Assembly: GCA_900552475.1 (NCBI GenBank)
Contig: USAC01000003.1
Coordinates: 1-60,282 of the forward strand
Reading direction: 5' to 3'
Source: an uncultured Eubacteriales bacterium
Lineage (GTDB): Bacteria > Bacillota > Clostridia > Oscillospirales > Oscillospiraceae
DNA length: 60,282 nucleotides
Shown: one piece after another, positions 32,702 through 42,392 of the stretch
Layout of the letters: each line of letters opens with the position of its first letter
Position numbering within the stretch: the first letter of the stretch is position 1
The notes under the pieces: model-generated
What the model was told of the DNA's origin: nothing
Database searches by the model: none
The model's input: the letters and a program-made list of their open reading frames with translations, nothing else
Made by a program: the position numbers and the translations under genes

Positions 32702-33643
32702 ATGAAGTATGCGGCGAAGAAAACAGCCATGATGCTGCTGACGATGGTGATCGTCTCTTTTCTCGCGTTTCTGGCCTTCCAGATTATCCCCGGCGACGCC
32801 GCCGTCAATAAGCTCGGCAGCGACGCGACCGTCGAGGCCGTCGAGGCGCTGCGTCATGAGATGGGGCTCGACCGGCCGTTTTTCGTGCGGTACGGCGAGT
32901 GGGTGCTTGGCGCGCTGCGCGGCGACTTCGGCGCGTCCTACAGCTATTCCATGTCCGTTTCCCAGATGCTCGCGGGGAAGCTCCCGATCACGGCGCTTTT
33001 GACGGCGCTGGCGTTTTTGCTGATCGTGGTGATCTCCATCCCGCTCGGCATCTTCACCGCCGGGCACGCGGGCGGCCGCTTTGACAAGGCGCTGACGGTT
33101 GCGAATCAAGTGCTCATGGCCGTTCCACCGTTTTTCACCGGCGTGCTGCTCACGCTCATCTTCGGGCTGATGCTGCGCTGGTTCACGCCGGGGGCGTTCG
33201 TCGCGCCGGAGGTGAGCTTCTGGCGCAGCGTGGGGTATCTGATGTTCCCCGCCGTCTCCATCGCCCTGCCGCGCATCGCCATGACGGTCAAGATGCTCAA
33301 GGGCTCCATCCTCACGGAGCTGGAGCGCGACTACGTCCGCACGTCCTACAGCCGCGGCAACAGCCGCCGCACCACGCTCTACCGCCATGTCCTGCGCAAC
33401 GCCGTCCCCGCGACGGTGACGTTTCTGGCCATGACAGTCGCCGACATCGTGGCCGGCTCCGTCGTCATCGAGCAGGTCTTTGCCATCCCCGGCCTCGGGC
33501 GGCTCCTGCTCAGTTCCATCAGCGGGCGCGACTATCCCGTCGTCCAGGCGGTCGTCGTGATTCTCGCGTTCTGGGTCGTGCTGGTGAACCTCATCGCCGA
33601 CCTCATCAACCAGCGGCTGGATCCCCGGCTGCGCCTGTCATAA
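32702..33643 (+). CDS. Peptide/nickel-type ABC transporter permease (B subunit)
   Basis: This 313-residue DppB/NikB-like permease has six predicted membrane segments. It has the N-terminal TM1 followed by an extracytoplasmic loop with LDRPFFVRYGEWVLGALRGDFGASYSYSMSV, and the EAA-like coupling motif (RDYVRTSYSRGNSRRTTLYRHVLRNA). The start follows AGAGGCG. It is coupled to the C-subunit gene 14 bases downstream. Confidence 0.94.
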   Translation: MKYAAKKTAMMLLTMVIVSFLAFLAFQIIPGDAAVNKLGSDATVEAVEALRHEMGLDRPFFVRYGEWVLGALRGDFGASYSYSMSVSQMLAGKLPITALLTALAFLLIVVISIPLGIFTAGHAGGRFDKALTVANQVLMAVPPFFTGVLLTLIFGLMLRWFTPGAFVAPEVSFWRSVGYLMFPAVSIALPRIAMTVKMLKGSILTELERDYVRTSYSRGNSRRTTLYRHVLRNAVPATVTFLAMTVADIVAGSVVIEQVFAIPGLGRLLLSSISGRDYPVVQAVVVILAFWVVLVNLIADLINQRLDPRLRLS

Positions 33644-33657
33644 GGGGAGGGGAACGT

Positions 33658-34467
33658 ATGCTGCTGCATCAGAAAAAGAACCACTATCTGCGTGTGGGCC
33701 TCGTCATGACGGCGCTCATCACGCTTCTGGCCGTCGTCGGCGCGTTCTGGACGCCCTATGAGCCAACGGCCATCGCCGGCGGCGCAAAGTTTGCCGCGCC
33801 GTCGCTTGGCCACCTGTTCGGGACCGATAACTTCGGCCGCGACATCTTCAGCCGCGTCATGTGCGGCGTCGGCACGACGTTTTTCATCGCCCTCGGCACG
33901 ATTTTGCTCGGCGCGGGCGTGGGAATCCTCATCGGCGCCTTCACCGGCTATTTCGGCGGCGTGGTTGACGAGACGCTCATGCGCATCAACGACGCGATCA
34001 CCGCCTTCCCGAGCATCCTGCTCGCACTGGTGTTCATCGCGCTGCTCGGCTTTGGAAAGTATAACGTGATCCTCGCGCTGGGCATCGCTTTTGTGCCCAG
34101 CTATGCCCGCGTGGTGCGCGGCGAATTCGCCCGCCACCGGGAGATGAACTATGTCAAATCCGCCCGGCTGATGGGCGCGGGACACCTGCGCATCATGTTC
34201 GTGCACATCCTGCCGAACACGCGGCAGGTCATCCTGCCGACGCTTGTCATCGGGTTTAACAACGCCGTGCTGGCCGAGGCCAGTATGAGCTACCTCGGCA
34301 TCGGCGTCAAGCCGCCGGACGTGTCGCTCGGATACATGCTCTCCGAGTCGCAGGCGTATATGTCCGCCGCGCCGTGGTATATGCTCGCGTGCGGGCTGAG
34401 CATCGTGTGGCTGATTCTGGGCGTGAGCCTGATCGGCGAGGGCCTGCAGCGGAAGGGGGGCGTCTGA
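33658..34467 (+). CDS. Peptide/nickel-type ABC transporter permease (C subunit)
   Basis: This 269-residue DppC/NikC-like permease has HLFGTDNFGRDIFSRVMCGVGTTF near the N-terminus and the EAA motif EMNYVKSARLMGAGHLRIMFVHILPN. GGGGAGGGG precedes the ATG. It is slightly shorter than typical DppC (about 300 aa) because the cytoplasmic N-terminus is short; this matches NikC-type lengths. Confidence 0.94.
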   Translation: MLLHQKKNHYLRVGLVMTALITLLAVVGAFWTPYEPTAIAGGAKFAAPSLGHLFGTDNFGRDIFSRVMCGVGTTFFIALGTILLGAGVGILIGAFTGYFGGVVDETLMRINDAITAFPSILLALVFIALLGFGKYNVILALGIAFVPSYARVVRGEFARHREMNYVKSARLMGAGHLRIMFVHILPNTRQVILPTLVIGFNNAVLAEASMSYLGIGVKPPDVSLGYMLSESQAYMSAAPWYMLACGLSIVWLILGVSLIGEGLQRKGGV

Positions 34468-34468
34468 T

Positions 34469-35244
<776 letters not shown>

Positions 35245-35248
<4 letters not shown>

Positions 35249-35979
35249 GCCGAGAGCTTGCGCTGCAGGTGCGCGACCTGAACGTCTGGTACAGGCCGGG
35301 CGGCGTCATCCGCCGCAGCCGCCTTGTGCCGGTGCTGCACGATATTTCCTTCGACCTCTGGCGCGGCGAGGCGCTGGGGCTTGTGGGCGAGTCCGGCTCC
35401 GGCAAGTCGACGCTCGCGCGGACGATCCTTGGCATGGTGCCCGACTACACCGGCACCGTCACCCACTACACAAAGCGCCCGCAGATGATCTTTCAGGATC
35501 CGTACAGCAGTCTCAACCCCAGCCGCACGGTCGGCTGGATCCTGTCCGAGCCGCTGAAAATCTACGGGAAGTACGATGCCCGCGAGCGCGAGCGCCGCGT
35601 GCGCGAGACAATCGGGCTGGTCGGCCTGCCGGCGGAGAGCTACGACATGCTCCCCGCGCACCTCTCTGGCGGACAGCGCCAGCGCGTCAGCATCGCCTCG
35701 GCGCTCATCCAGAAGCCCGCGCTTATCATCGCGGACGAGGCCGTCTCGGCGCTCGATGTGACGATTCAGGCGCAGATCCTCGAGCTGATGGCGCAGCTGC
35801 GCCGCGAGCTGGGGATCAGCTACCTCTTTATCTCGCACGATCTGAACGTGGTGTATCAGCTCTGCGACCGCTGCATGGTCATGCAGGCCGGGCGCATCGT
35901 CGAGCAGGGCCCCGTCGAGGAGCTCTATGACCACCCGCAGCAGGAATATACGCGCCAGCTTCTCGCGGCGGCGCAGTAA
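35245..35979 (+). CDS. Peptide/nickel-type ABC transporter ATP-binding protein (F/E subunit)
   Basis: This 244-residue ABC ATPase has Walker A GESGSGKST, Q-loop QMIFQDPYSSLNPSRTVG, signature HLSGGQRQRVSIA, Walker B LIIADEAVSALDVT and FISHDLNV. Its start overlaps the previous stop by 4 bases. It completes a five-gene importer; the thioesterase gene follows after 11 bases and may be cotranscribed. Confidence 0.94.
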
Positions 35980-35990
35980 GGAGCAAAGCT

Positions 35991-36413
35991 ATGACACCGG
36001 AACTGAGAGAAAAGCTGCTGGCCTTCGGCAACGGCGCGGAGCCGTTTCTGCAGCACAACCATTTTTGCGTGGAGGACGTCGACGACGGCACATCCCTCGT
36101 CACGCTGGAGCTGCAGCGGGAGAACCTGAACCGCTGGGGCGCGCCCCACGGGGGGACGATCTTTGCGATGGCGGACATTGCCGCCGGGATGGCCGCGCTC
36201 ACCGTGCGGCAGGACGTGAACGTCACCACCAGCGCCACGATCGACTATATGGCCGCCGCGCCGGGTACGGGCAAGCTCATCGCCCGCGGCCGTGTGCGCC
36301 ACGCGGGCGGGCGCCTGTGCTACTGCGCGACGGAGATCACCGACGAGACGGGCAAGCTCATCGCCGAGCTGAACTCCGTCATGTACTACACCTCGAAGCC
36401 ACTGATTCTGTGA
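35991..36413 (+). CDS. PaaI-family hotdog thioesterase
   Basis: This 140-residue hotdog-fold protein has the PaaI motif WGAPHGGTIFAMADIAAGMAAL (catalytic Asp in the helix) and the strand NVTTSATIDYMAAAP. Such enzymes hydrolyse acyl-CoA thioesters, often aromatic or medium-chain. AAGGAGCAAAGCT precedes the ATG. It is placed at the end of the ABC importer operon and followed by a terminator; a functional link to transport is only suggested by position. Confidence 0.9.
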   Translation: MTPELREKLLAFGNGAEPFLQHNHFCVEDVDDGTSLVTLELQRENLNRWGAPHGGTIFAMADIAAGMAALTVRQDVNVTTSATIDYMAAAPGTGKLIARGRVRHAGGRLCYCATEITDETGKLIAELNSVMYYTSKPLIL

Positions 36414-36414
36414 A

Positions 36415-36441
36415 AAAACCGGCCAGAAACGGGCCGGTTTT
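36415..36441 (+). terminator. Terminator after the thioesterase gene
   Basis: AAAACCGGCC / GGCCGGTTTT stem around a short loop, with T-run. Confidence 0.88.
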
Positions 36442-36450
36442 GCCTTAAAA

Positions 36451-37542
36451 ATGCCTATGAAACGATTCATAAAAGAAAACCGCGGCCTGCTCGCCTGGCT
36501 CGCGGGGCTGCTGGCGTTTTTGCTGCTGTTCCTCGCGGCGCGGACGAGCCGCACGCTCATGAACTGGGTCGCCCGCCGCGTCACCGGGCCGCTGAAGGAT
36601 GCCGTCGGGACGCTCTGCGGGCATACGGACGCGTCCGTCGCGGAGGTGCTCTGCCTTGCGCTCGTCGCCGCGGCCATCTTCTGGCTGGCGTCGCTCGTGC
36701 GCAGTCTCGTCACCGAACGCCGCCGCGCGGCGGTGCTCGCGCGGCATGTGCTGGTGCTCGCCTGCATTGCGCTGAGTATCTACGCGGGCTTCTGTCTGCT
36801 CTGGGGCGTGAACTATTACACGGATTCCTTTCAGGAGCAGTCCGGCATCTATGCCCGCTCCGGGACGGTCGCGGAGCTCGAGACGCTGACGGAGACGTTT
36901 GCCGAGAACCTCGCCGCCTGCGCGGGTGTGCCGCGGGACGAGGACGGCTGCTTCGCCGCGCCGCGCGGGGAGATCTTCGAGCGTTCGACGGAGGTCTATG
37001 CCGCGCTCTATGACGAGTTTCCGTTTCTGCGCCTTGCGGGCGGGGAGCGCAGGCCGAAGGCCTTTCGCTGCTCGGACGCGCTGAGCGCCATCGGCTTCAC
37101 GGGCTTTTTCTTCCCCTTCACCGGGGAGGCGAACCTCAACGTCGACAGCCCCGCCGCGTGGCTCCCGTCCACGATCTGCCACGAGCTGGCGCACCTGCGC
37201 GGCGTCGCGTCGGAGCAGGAGTGCAACTTCATCGCGATCCTGGCCGCCACACGCTCGGACGACCCCGCATACCGGTATTCCGGCTGGCTCCTCGGCTATA
37301 TCTACCTCGCAAACGCCCTCTACCGCTACGCACCCGACCGCTGGCAGGCCATCCGCGAGACGCTGACTGAGAGCGTCGTGGCCGACATCCGCGCGAACAA
37401 CGCCTACTGGGCGCAGTTCGAGGGTCCCGTCTCCACCGCGTGGGACAGGGTCTACGACTCCTTCCTCAAGGGCTACGGCGACGCCGACGGCGTGCAGAGC
37501 TACGGTACGGTGGTGGATCTCCTGCTGGCGTATTATCTTTAA
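36451..37542 (+). CDS. DUF3810 membrane protein with HExxH motif
   Basis: This is a 363-residue membrane protein with three N-terminal hydrophobic segments (about 10-30, 65-85, 100-118) and a large outer or cytosolic domain containing STICHELAHLRGVASEQECNFIA. The HELAH pattern with a downstream Glu suggests a zinc metallopeptidase-like site, as noted for DUF3810. The true activity is unknown. It starts 10 bases after a terminator; no clear ribosome binding site is seen, and ATG 36457 is an alternative start. Confidence 0.85.
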   Translation: MPMKRFIKENRGLLAWLAGLLAFLLLFLAARTSRTLMNWVARRVTGPLKDAVGTLCGHTDASVAEVLCLALVAAAIFWLASLVRSLVTERRRAAVLARHVLVLACIALSIYAGFCLLWGVNYYTDSFQEQSGIYARSGTVAELETLTETFAENLAACAGVPRDEDGCFAAPRGEIFERSTEVYAALYDEFPFLRLAGGERRPKAFRCSDALSAIGFTGFFFPFTGEANLNVDSPAAWLPSTICHELAHLRGVASEQECNFIAILAATRSDDPAYRYSGWLLGYIYLANALYRYAPDRWQAIRETLTESVVADIRANNAYWAQFEGPVSTAWDRVYDSFLKGYGDADGVQSYGTVVDLLLAYYL

Positions 37543-37555
37543 AGTTTGGCAACTC

Positions 37556-37596
37556 AAAAAAGGGACTGCCCGGCCTGAGCCGGGCAGTCCCTTTTT
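37556..37596 (+). terminator. Terminator after the DUF3810 gene
   Basis: AAAAAAGGGACTGCCCGGC / GCCGGGCAGTCCCTTTTT stem around CTGA; functional in either direction. Confidence 0.93.
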
Positions 37597-37609
37597 CAGT
37601 TACCAAAAG

Positions 37610-37736
37610 TTTCAATTGATTCGCGCCGCCGCAGCGGCGCGAATCAATTGAAATCCGTTTTTTTGCGGCGGCGTGTACGTCGCGAAAACACTTTGCGCGG
37701 AGAGAGTGTATTTTTGTGTGCTGCGCACACAAAAAT
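37610..37736. repeat. Cluster of perfect palindromes and dispersed module, copy 2
   Basis: A perfect 20-bp inverted repeat (37610-37629 and 37634-37653, 4-base loop; arm contains TCAATTGATTCGCGCCGC) is directly joined to the ~47-base module (37652-37700) that is found inverted at 14002-14048. This is followed by a 12-bp palindrome ATTTTTGTGTGC / GCACACAAAAAT (37710-37721, 37725-37736). It lies in the gap between two convergent genes. No coding sequence is supported. Confidence 0.75.
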
Positions 37737-37796
37737 GCGCGGTTCGGAGCGAGATTCCCTCATTCAAAAGAGCGCAGCCCTTTTGGACGACAGACA

Positions 37797-39155
37797 TCAG
37801 TTTTTCAGGCTCTGCAGCGGGGCGGGGATGCGGCCGCCGCGGGCGATGAAGTCCGCGGAGGACGCATCGTGCACCGGCATGAGCGGGGCGCTGCCGAGCA
37901 GACCGCCGAGTTCCACCGTGTCGCCGACGGTCTTGCCCTCGACGGGGATGATGCGCACGGCGGTGGTCTTGCTGTTGACCATGCCGACAGCGGCTTCGTC
38001 CGCGATGATGGCGGAGATCGTCTCAGCCGTCGTGTCGCCGGGGACGGCGATCATGTCGAGCCCCACGGAGCAGACGCAGGTCATGGCCTCGAGCTTGTCG
38101 ATTGTCAGGACACCGCTGCGCGCGGCGGCGATCATGCCCTCGTCCTCGGAGACGGGGATAAACGCGCCGGAAAGGCCGCCCACGTGGCCAGAGGCCATGA
38201 CGCCGCCCTTCTTCACCGCGTCGTTGAGCAGTGCGAGCGCGGCGGTCGTGCCGTGCGTGCCGCAGACGGCGAGACCCATCTCCTCGAGAATGCGGGCGAC
38301 GCTGTCGCCGATGGCGGGCGTCGGCGCGAGCGAGAGGTCGACGATGCCGAACGGCGTATCGAGCCGGCGGGACGCCTCGGTCGCGACCATCTGGCCCATG
38401 CGGGTGATCTGGAAGGCGGTCTTTTTGATCGTTTCCGCCACGACATCGAACGGCTGGCCCTTGCACTTTTGCAGCGCGTGGTATACCACGCCGGGGCCGG
38501 AGACACCGACGCTCACGACGCTGTCCGCCTCGCCCACGCCGTGGAACGCACCGGCCATGAAGGGGTTATCCTCCACGGCGTTGCAGAACACCACGAGCTT
38601 CGCGCAGCCGAGACCGTCCGTCTCACGCGTGAGGTGCGCCGTCTGCTTGATGATGCGGCCCATGCGCGCCACGGCGTCCATATTGATGCCCGCCTTCGTC
38701 GAGCCGACGTTCACGCTCGAGCAGACGAGATCCGTCTCGGCCAGCGCCTGCGGAATGGCGCGCAGGAGCAGTTCGTCGCCCTTGGCAAAGCCCTTCTGCA
38801 CGAGTGCGGAATAGCCGCCGATGAAGTTCACACCGCAGGTCTTGGCTGCACGGTCGAGCGTCTTTGCAAAGGGAACATAGTCCTCTGTCTCGCAGCTCCC
38901 GGCGATGAGGGCGATCGGCGTCACGGAGATGCGCTTGTTGACGATAGGGATGCCAAACTCACTCTCGATGTCTTCACCCGTTTTCACGAGGTGCTCGGCG
39001 CGGGCGCAGATCTTGTCATAAATCTTGTCGCAGCAGCGCTTCGGATCCTCACTCACACAGTCGAGCAGGGAGATGCCCATCGTGATGGTGCGGATGTCAA
39101 GGTGCTGCTTGTCGATCATGTCGATTGTGTCAAAAATATTCTGTAGATTCAGCAT
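37797..39155 (-). CDS. PFL family protein (DUF711 / UPF0210)
   Basis: This is a 452-residue protein of the UPF0210 family, structurally related to glycyl-radical pyruvate formate-lyase-like barrels but without a radical glycine motif. It has TIRTITMGISLLDCVSEDP, VNKRISVTPIALIAG and a conserved VNVGSTKAGINMDAV. Length is typical. It is preceded by the ACT-domain gene with 11 bases between them, the universal arrangement for this pair. Function is not established. Confidence 0.93.
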   Translation of the reverse strand: MLNLQNIFDTIDMIDKQHLDIRTITMGISLLDCVSEDPKRCCDKIYDKICARAEHLVKTGEDIESEFGIPIVNKRISVTPIALIAGSCETEDYVPFAKTLDRAAKTCGVNFIGGYSALVQKGFAKGDELLLRAIPQALAETDLVCSSVNVGSTKAGINMDAVARMGRIIKQTAHLTRETDGLGCAKLVVFCNAVEDNPFMAGAFHGVGEADSVVSVGVSGPGVVYHALQKCKGQPFDVVAETIKKTAFQITRMGQMVATEASRRLDTPFGIVDLSLAPTPAIGDSVARILEEMGLAVCGTHGTTAALALLNDAVKKGGVMASGHVGGLSGAFIPVSEDEGMIAAARSGVLTIDKLEAMTCVCSVGLDMIAVPGDTTAETISAIIADEAAVGMVNSKTTAVRIIPVEGKTVGDTVELGGLLGSAPLMPVHDASSADFIARGGRIPAPLQSLKN

Positions 39156-39166
39156 GGCGATCCCTC

Positions 39167-39436
39167 TTACAGCTTGTGCATCGCGTCGAAGATATCCTCG
39201 CGCTGAATCCGGATGGAGAGCCCACGGCCCTCGCCGTATGTACGCAGCGCGGCACGCAGTTTGTCAAACGGCTCACCGCAGGCGGACAGATCCACCACCA
39301 TCATCATGGTGAAATAGCCCTCCATAATGGTCTGGCTGATGTCGAGTACGTTGATGTTGCTCGCGGCCAGCGTGTTGCAGACACCGGCGATGATGCCCAC
39401 CTGATCCTTGCCCACGACGGTTACGATCGCTTTCAT
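39167..39436 (-). CDS. ACT-domain protein (UPF0237)
   Basis: This 89-residue single ACT domain (MKAIVTVVGKDQVGIIAGVCNTLAASNINVLDIS) probably binds an amino acid or similar ligand to regulate the PFL-family partner encoded next. The N-terminal GKDQVGIIAGV loop is the ligand-binding ACT signature. The promoter lies about 70 bases upstream. Confidence 0.95.
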   Translation of the reverse strand: MKAIVTVVGKDQVGIIAGVCNTLAASNINVLDISQTIMEGYFTMMMVVDLSACGEPFDKLRAALRTYGEGRGLSIRIQREDIFDAMHKL

Positions 39437-39505
39437 ATTCGCTCACTCCATTTCTCAGTTCTGCCCGCCCGCGGCGGTGATGACTGTTGTTAAAACTTAC
39501 AAGAT

Positions 39506-39534
39506 ATTATAGCTTCTTTCGGTGGAAATGACAA
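39506..39534 (-). promoter_or_regulatory. Promoter of the ACT-PFL operon
   Basis: On the minus strand TTGTCA (39529-39534), 17 bases, perfect TATAAT (39506-39511). Confidence 0.8.
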
Positions 39535-39630
39535 GGCCTGATGTTAAAAAAACGTAAAGGATCGGGCCGCAGCGCACAAAAACACGAAGGCCGTCGGGGC
39601 AAAAATTTGTCACGCAATTTACGCGCGATG

Positions 39631-39639
39631 TGGTATGAT
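39631..39639 (+). promoter_or_regulatory. Extended -10 promoter of the MoxR-VWA-activase operon
   Basis: TGG followed by TATGAT (39634-39639) fits an extended -10. No good -35 is visible at normal spacing (a TTGTCA at 39608-39613 would be 20 bases away). It lies about 45 bases before the MoxR start. Confidence 0.45.
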
Positions 39640-39683
39640 ATATATGTAAAAACATGTCGAATAGAGAAGGGAATCTGTCTGCT

Positions 39684-40598
39684 ATGTTGGATTTTCTGGA
39701 ACAGGAACACATCAGCCGCGACATTCTTGACGGCATCCGCGCCTATCGCGCACGGTATCCGCTGCCCGAGCGGCTCCGGCCCCGCGTACCCCATCCGCAC
39801 TATCATTATTACGGCCGGGAGATCTGGGAGGCTGCGGCCGCGGCACTCCTGTGCGGGCGGAACCTCCTGCTTGCAGGGAGCAAGGCCACCGGCAAGAACG
39901 TCCTCGCCGAGAATCTGTCCATGGCCTTCGACCGCCCGGCGTGGAACGTGTCGTTCCATGTGAACATGGACGCGGCCAGTCTCATCGGGATGGACACCTT
40001 CACCGGCGGCGAGGTCACGTTCCGCCCCGGCCCGGTGTATCTGTGCGCGCAGAGCGGCGGCTTCGGCATCCTCGACGAGATTAACATGGCCAAAAACGAG
40101 GCGCTCGCCGTGCTGCACGCGACGCTCGACTACCGCCGCGCCATCGATGTTCCCGGCTATGACCGCGTAGAGGTCGACGAGGCGGCGCGCTTCATCGGCA
40201 CGATGAACTACGGCTACGCCGGTACGCGCGAGCTGAACGAGGCGCTGACCTCGCGCTTCGTCGTCATCCAGATGCCGACGATCGCGGAGGACGGGCTCGA
40301 GCGCCTGTTGAGTGATGAGTTCCCGACGCTCGAGAAGAAGTACCGCGGACAGTTTGCGGCGCTCTTCCTCGACCTGCAGAAAAAATGCGAGAGCGCGGAG
40401 ATCTCATCGAAGGCGTTGGATCTGCGCGGCCTGCTCGACGCGCTGCACCTTATGCGCACCGGCGTCGCGCCCGCCTTCGCGCTCGACATGGGCATCACGA
40501 ACAAGGCATTTGACAGCTATGAGCAGGGACTGATCCGCGACGTCATCGCCACGCGTATCCCCGCGAAGCTCGAGAGCCGCCGCCTGTTCACGGACTGA
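39684..40598 (+). CDS. MoxR-family AAA+ ATPase
   Basis: This is a 304-residue AAA+ chaperone-like ATPase with Walker A GSKATGKN (about residue 68), Walker B FGILDEINMAKNEALAVLHATLD, sensor I GTMNYGYAGTRELNEALTSRF and a C-terminal helical lid. MoxR proteins usually act with a VWA protein to insert cofactors or remodel enzymes. The start at 39684 is preferred over ATG 39654, which lies next to the promoter; AGAAGGG is 12 bases upstream. The VWA gene follows after 10 bases. Confidence 0.9.
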   Translation: MLDFLEQEHISRDILDGIRAYRARYPLPERLRPRVPHPHYHYYGREIWEAAAAALLCGRNLLLAGSKATGKNVLAENLSMAFDRPAWNVSFHVNMDAASLIGMDTFTGGEVTFRPGPVYLCAQSGGFGILDEINMAKNEALAVLHATLDYRRAIDVPGYDRVEVDEAARFIGTMNYGYAGTRELNEALTSRFVVIQMPTIAEDGLERLLSDEFPTLEKKYRGQFAALFLDLQKKCESAEISSKALDLRGLLDALHLMRTGVAPAFALDMGITNKAFDSYEQGLIRDVIATRIPAKLESRRLFTD

Positions 40599-40608
40599 GA
40601 GCGCGCCT

Positions 40609-42360
40609 ATGCTGACACAGCAGTACAGCGAGCAGCAGCGCCGCGCCGTCAACCTCGTCTGGACGGCTGCGGCGGATTACCGCTTTGAGCCGCGCTTTCT
40701 CGCTCTGCGCACGGACGGCGCGCCGGATTTCTATATGAACTGCGTCATCGGCTATGTGCACAAGTGGTTTGGCGACGACATGCCCGCGCGGCTGTTTGCC
40801 TCGTGGGCGGGCGATGTACGGCAGGCGATGCTCGACGACCTCGCGTGGCTCGCGCTCGAAAACGCCGCCTATGAACGGGAGCTGCCGCAGCGCCCGGCGC
40901 TTGAGGAGCTGCGCGCGGCGCACGCGGCGGAGTTCTTCTCAATGGAATACCAGCTCTCACGGCAGGAGTGGATGAACAAGAACCAGCTGGTCTATACGCT
41001 CCAGTCCGCCCGCTGGAAGGGTGTGCTCGGCGAGCGTCCGCCTGCGCTGAACCCGTGGGAGAAGAAGCTCGCCCGCGCCCTCGCCTGCCCCGGCACGCTC
41101 AGCGCCGACGAGCTGGAGCGGGCCATCCGCGATGCCTTCCGGACGTACCTGCAATTCGACGGCACCGTCCATAAAAAGACGCCCCTGCGCCTGCACTTTG
41201 ACGAGCGCTGGGCGCCGCTTCTCACGAAGCTCCTCCCGACGGAGATCGTCCGCACGGACGATCTCGCCATCGGCCGCTCCGCCCACGCCGGGCAGGGCGG
41301 CATGGTCGAGGCGGCGAACGCCCTGCGCGCCCGCCTGCGCTCGAACGAGCGGGAGGAGACGGACCGCGATTACATCGAGAGCTGCTTCGGCCGCAGCATC
41401 TACGGCCCGCAGCAGCTCGCCCTCATCGAGCAGCAGCACTGCACCGGAAACCACCTCGGCTGCCACCTGTGGTTCACGCGCGGCACGCAGCCGGTCGACC
41501 GGCCGCGGGGCGCCGCGGCGGAGCATCTTGCCGAGCAGGCGGCGGAGCAGGCGCGGCTCAACCGCGCCGCCTACGCCAGGGACAGCGAACTCTATCAGAG
41601 CGCGCTGCTGCGCCTGACCGAGCAGATCCGCAACTGCATGCTTGTCCACCGCCAGCCGGACGCCGTCCCCGCGCGGCAGGGACAGCTCGACGGCGCGCGT
41701 GTCTGGCGTGAGCCGGTGCTGCGCGACGACCGGGTGTTCCTGCGCAGCGACGAGGATCCCAAGCCCGCCTTCACCGTCGACCTGCTGCTCGACGGGTCGG
41801 CCTCTCGCCTGCACTGTCAGGAGACGATCGCGGCGCAGGGGTACATCCTCGCAAAGAGCCTTGCCGCCTGCGGTATCGACGTCCGCGTGAGCAGCTTCTG
41901 CAGCCTGCGGGGCTACACGGTGCTGCGCATTCTGAAGGACTACGGCGACCGCGGCGGCGAGCGGCGCATCTTCGACTATTTCGCCGCCGGGTGGAGCCGG
42001 GACGGTCTGGCCCTGCGCGGGGCTGGGCAGCTCCTGCGCGCCGCCCCGGCGGATAAGCACCTGCTCATTCTCCTCACCGATGCCAGCCCCGATGACAGCC
42101 ACAAGATTCCCCCTACCGGGAAGATCCCACTCAGCCGGGAGTACGACGGGCAGGCCGGTGTCAGCGACACCGCGGACGAGGTGCGCGCCCTGCGCCGCGG
42201 CGGCACGCGCGTCGCCGCCGTGTTCATGGGGGAGAGCGCGAACGTCCCCAACGCAAACGCTATCTACGGCCGCGACCTCGCGCGCATCCGCCGCATGGAC
42301 CAGCTCGCCGCGGCGGCGGGCCGTCTCATTCAGGACGAGATCCGCGAGCTGGCCGACTGA
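40609..42360 (+). CDS. VWA-domain protein, CobT/NorD-like partner of MoxR
   Basis: This 583-residue cytoplasmic protein has a C-terminal von Willebrand A domain (about 390-583) holding a MIDAS site: DGSAS (about 397) and LLTDASPDD. Its layout resembles NorD/CobT, cofactor-insertion partners of MoxR ATPases (NO reductase activation, cobalt chelation). The N-terminal ~380 residues are Arg/Ala-rich and helical, with no motif that I recognise. The tight spacing to moxR and the next gene (32 bases) suggests one unit. No NO reductase or cobaltochelatase genes are nearby, so its client may be the activase encoded downstream. Confidence 0.85.
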   Translation: MLTQQYSEQQRRAVNLVWTAAADYRFEPRFLALRTDGAPDFYMNCVIGYVHKWFGDDMPARLFASWAGDVRQAMLDDLAWLALENAAYERELPQRPALEELRAAHAAEFFSMEYQLSRQEWMNKNQLVYTLQSARWKGVLGERPPALNPWEKKLARALACPGTLSADELERAIRDAFRTYLQFDGTVHKKTPLRLHFDERWAPLLTKLLPTEIVRTDDLAIGRSAHAGQGGMVEAANALRARLRSNEREETDRDYIESCFGRSIYGPQQLALIEQQHCTGNHLGCHLWFTRGTQPVDRPRGAAAEHLAEQAAEQARLNRAAYARDSELYQSALLRLTEQIRNCMLVHRQPDAVPARQGQLDGARVWREPVLRDDRVFLRSDEDPKPAFTVDLLLDGSASRLHCQETIAAQGYILAKSLAACGIDVRVSSFCSLRGYTVLRILKDYGDRGGERRIFDYFAAGWSRDGLALRGAGQLLRAAPADKHLLILLTDASPDDSHKIPPTGKIPLSREYDGQAGVSDTADEVRALRRGGTRVAAVFMGESANVPNANAIYGRDLARIRRMDQLAAAAGRLIQDEIRELAD

Positions 42361-42392
42361 CAGATTTCTCTCACGAACGGAGGGTTTTCCAC

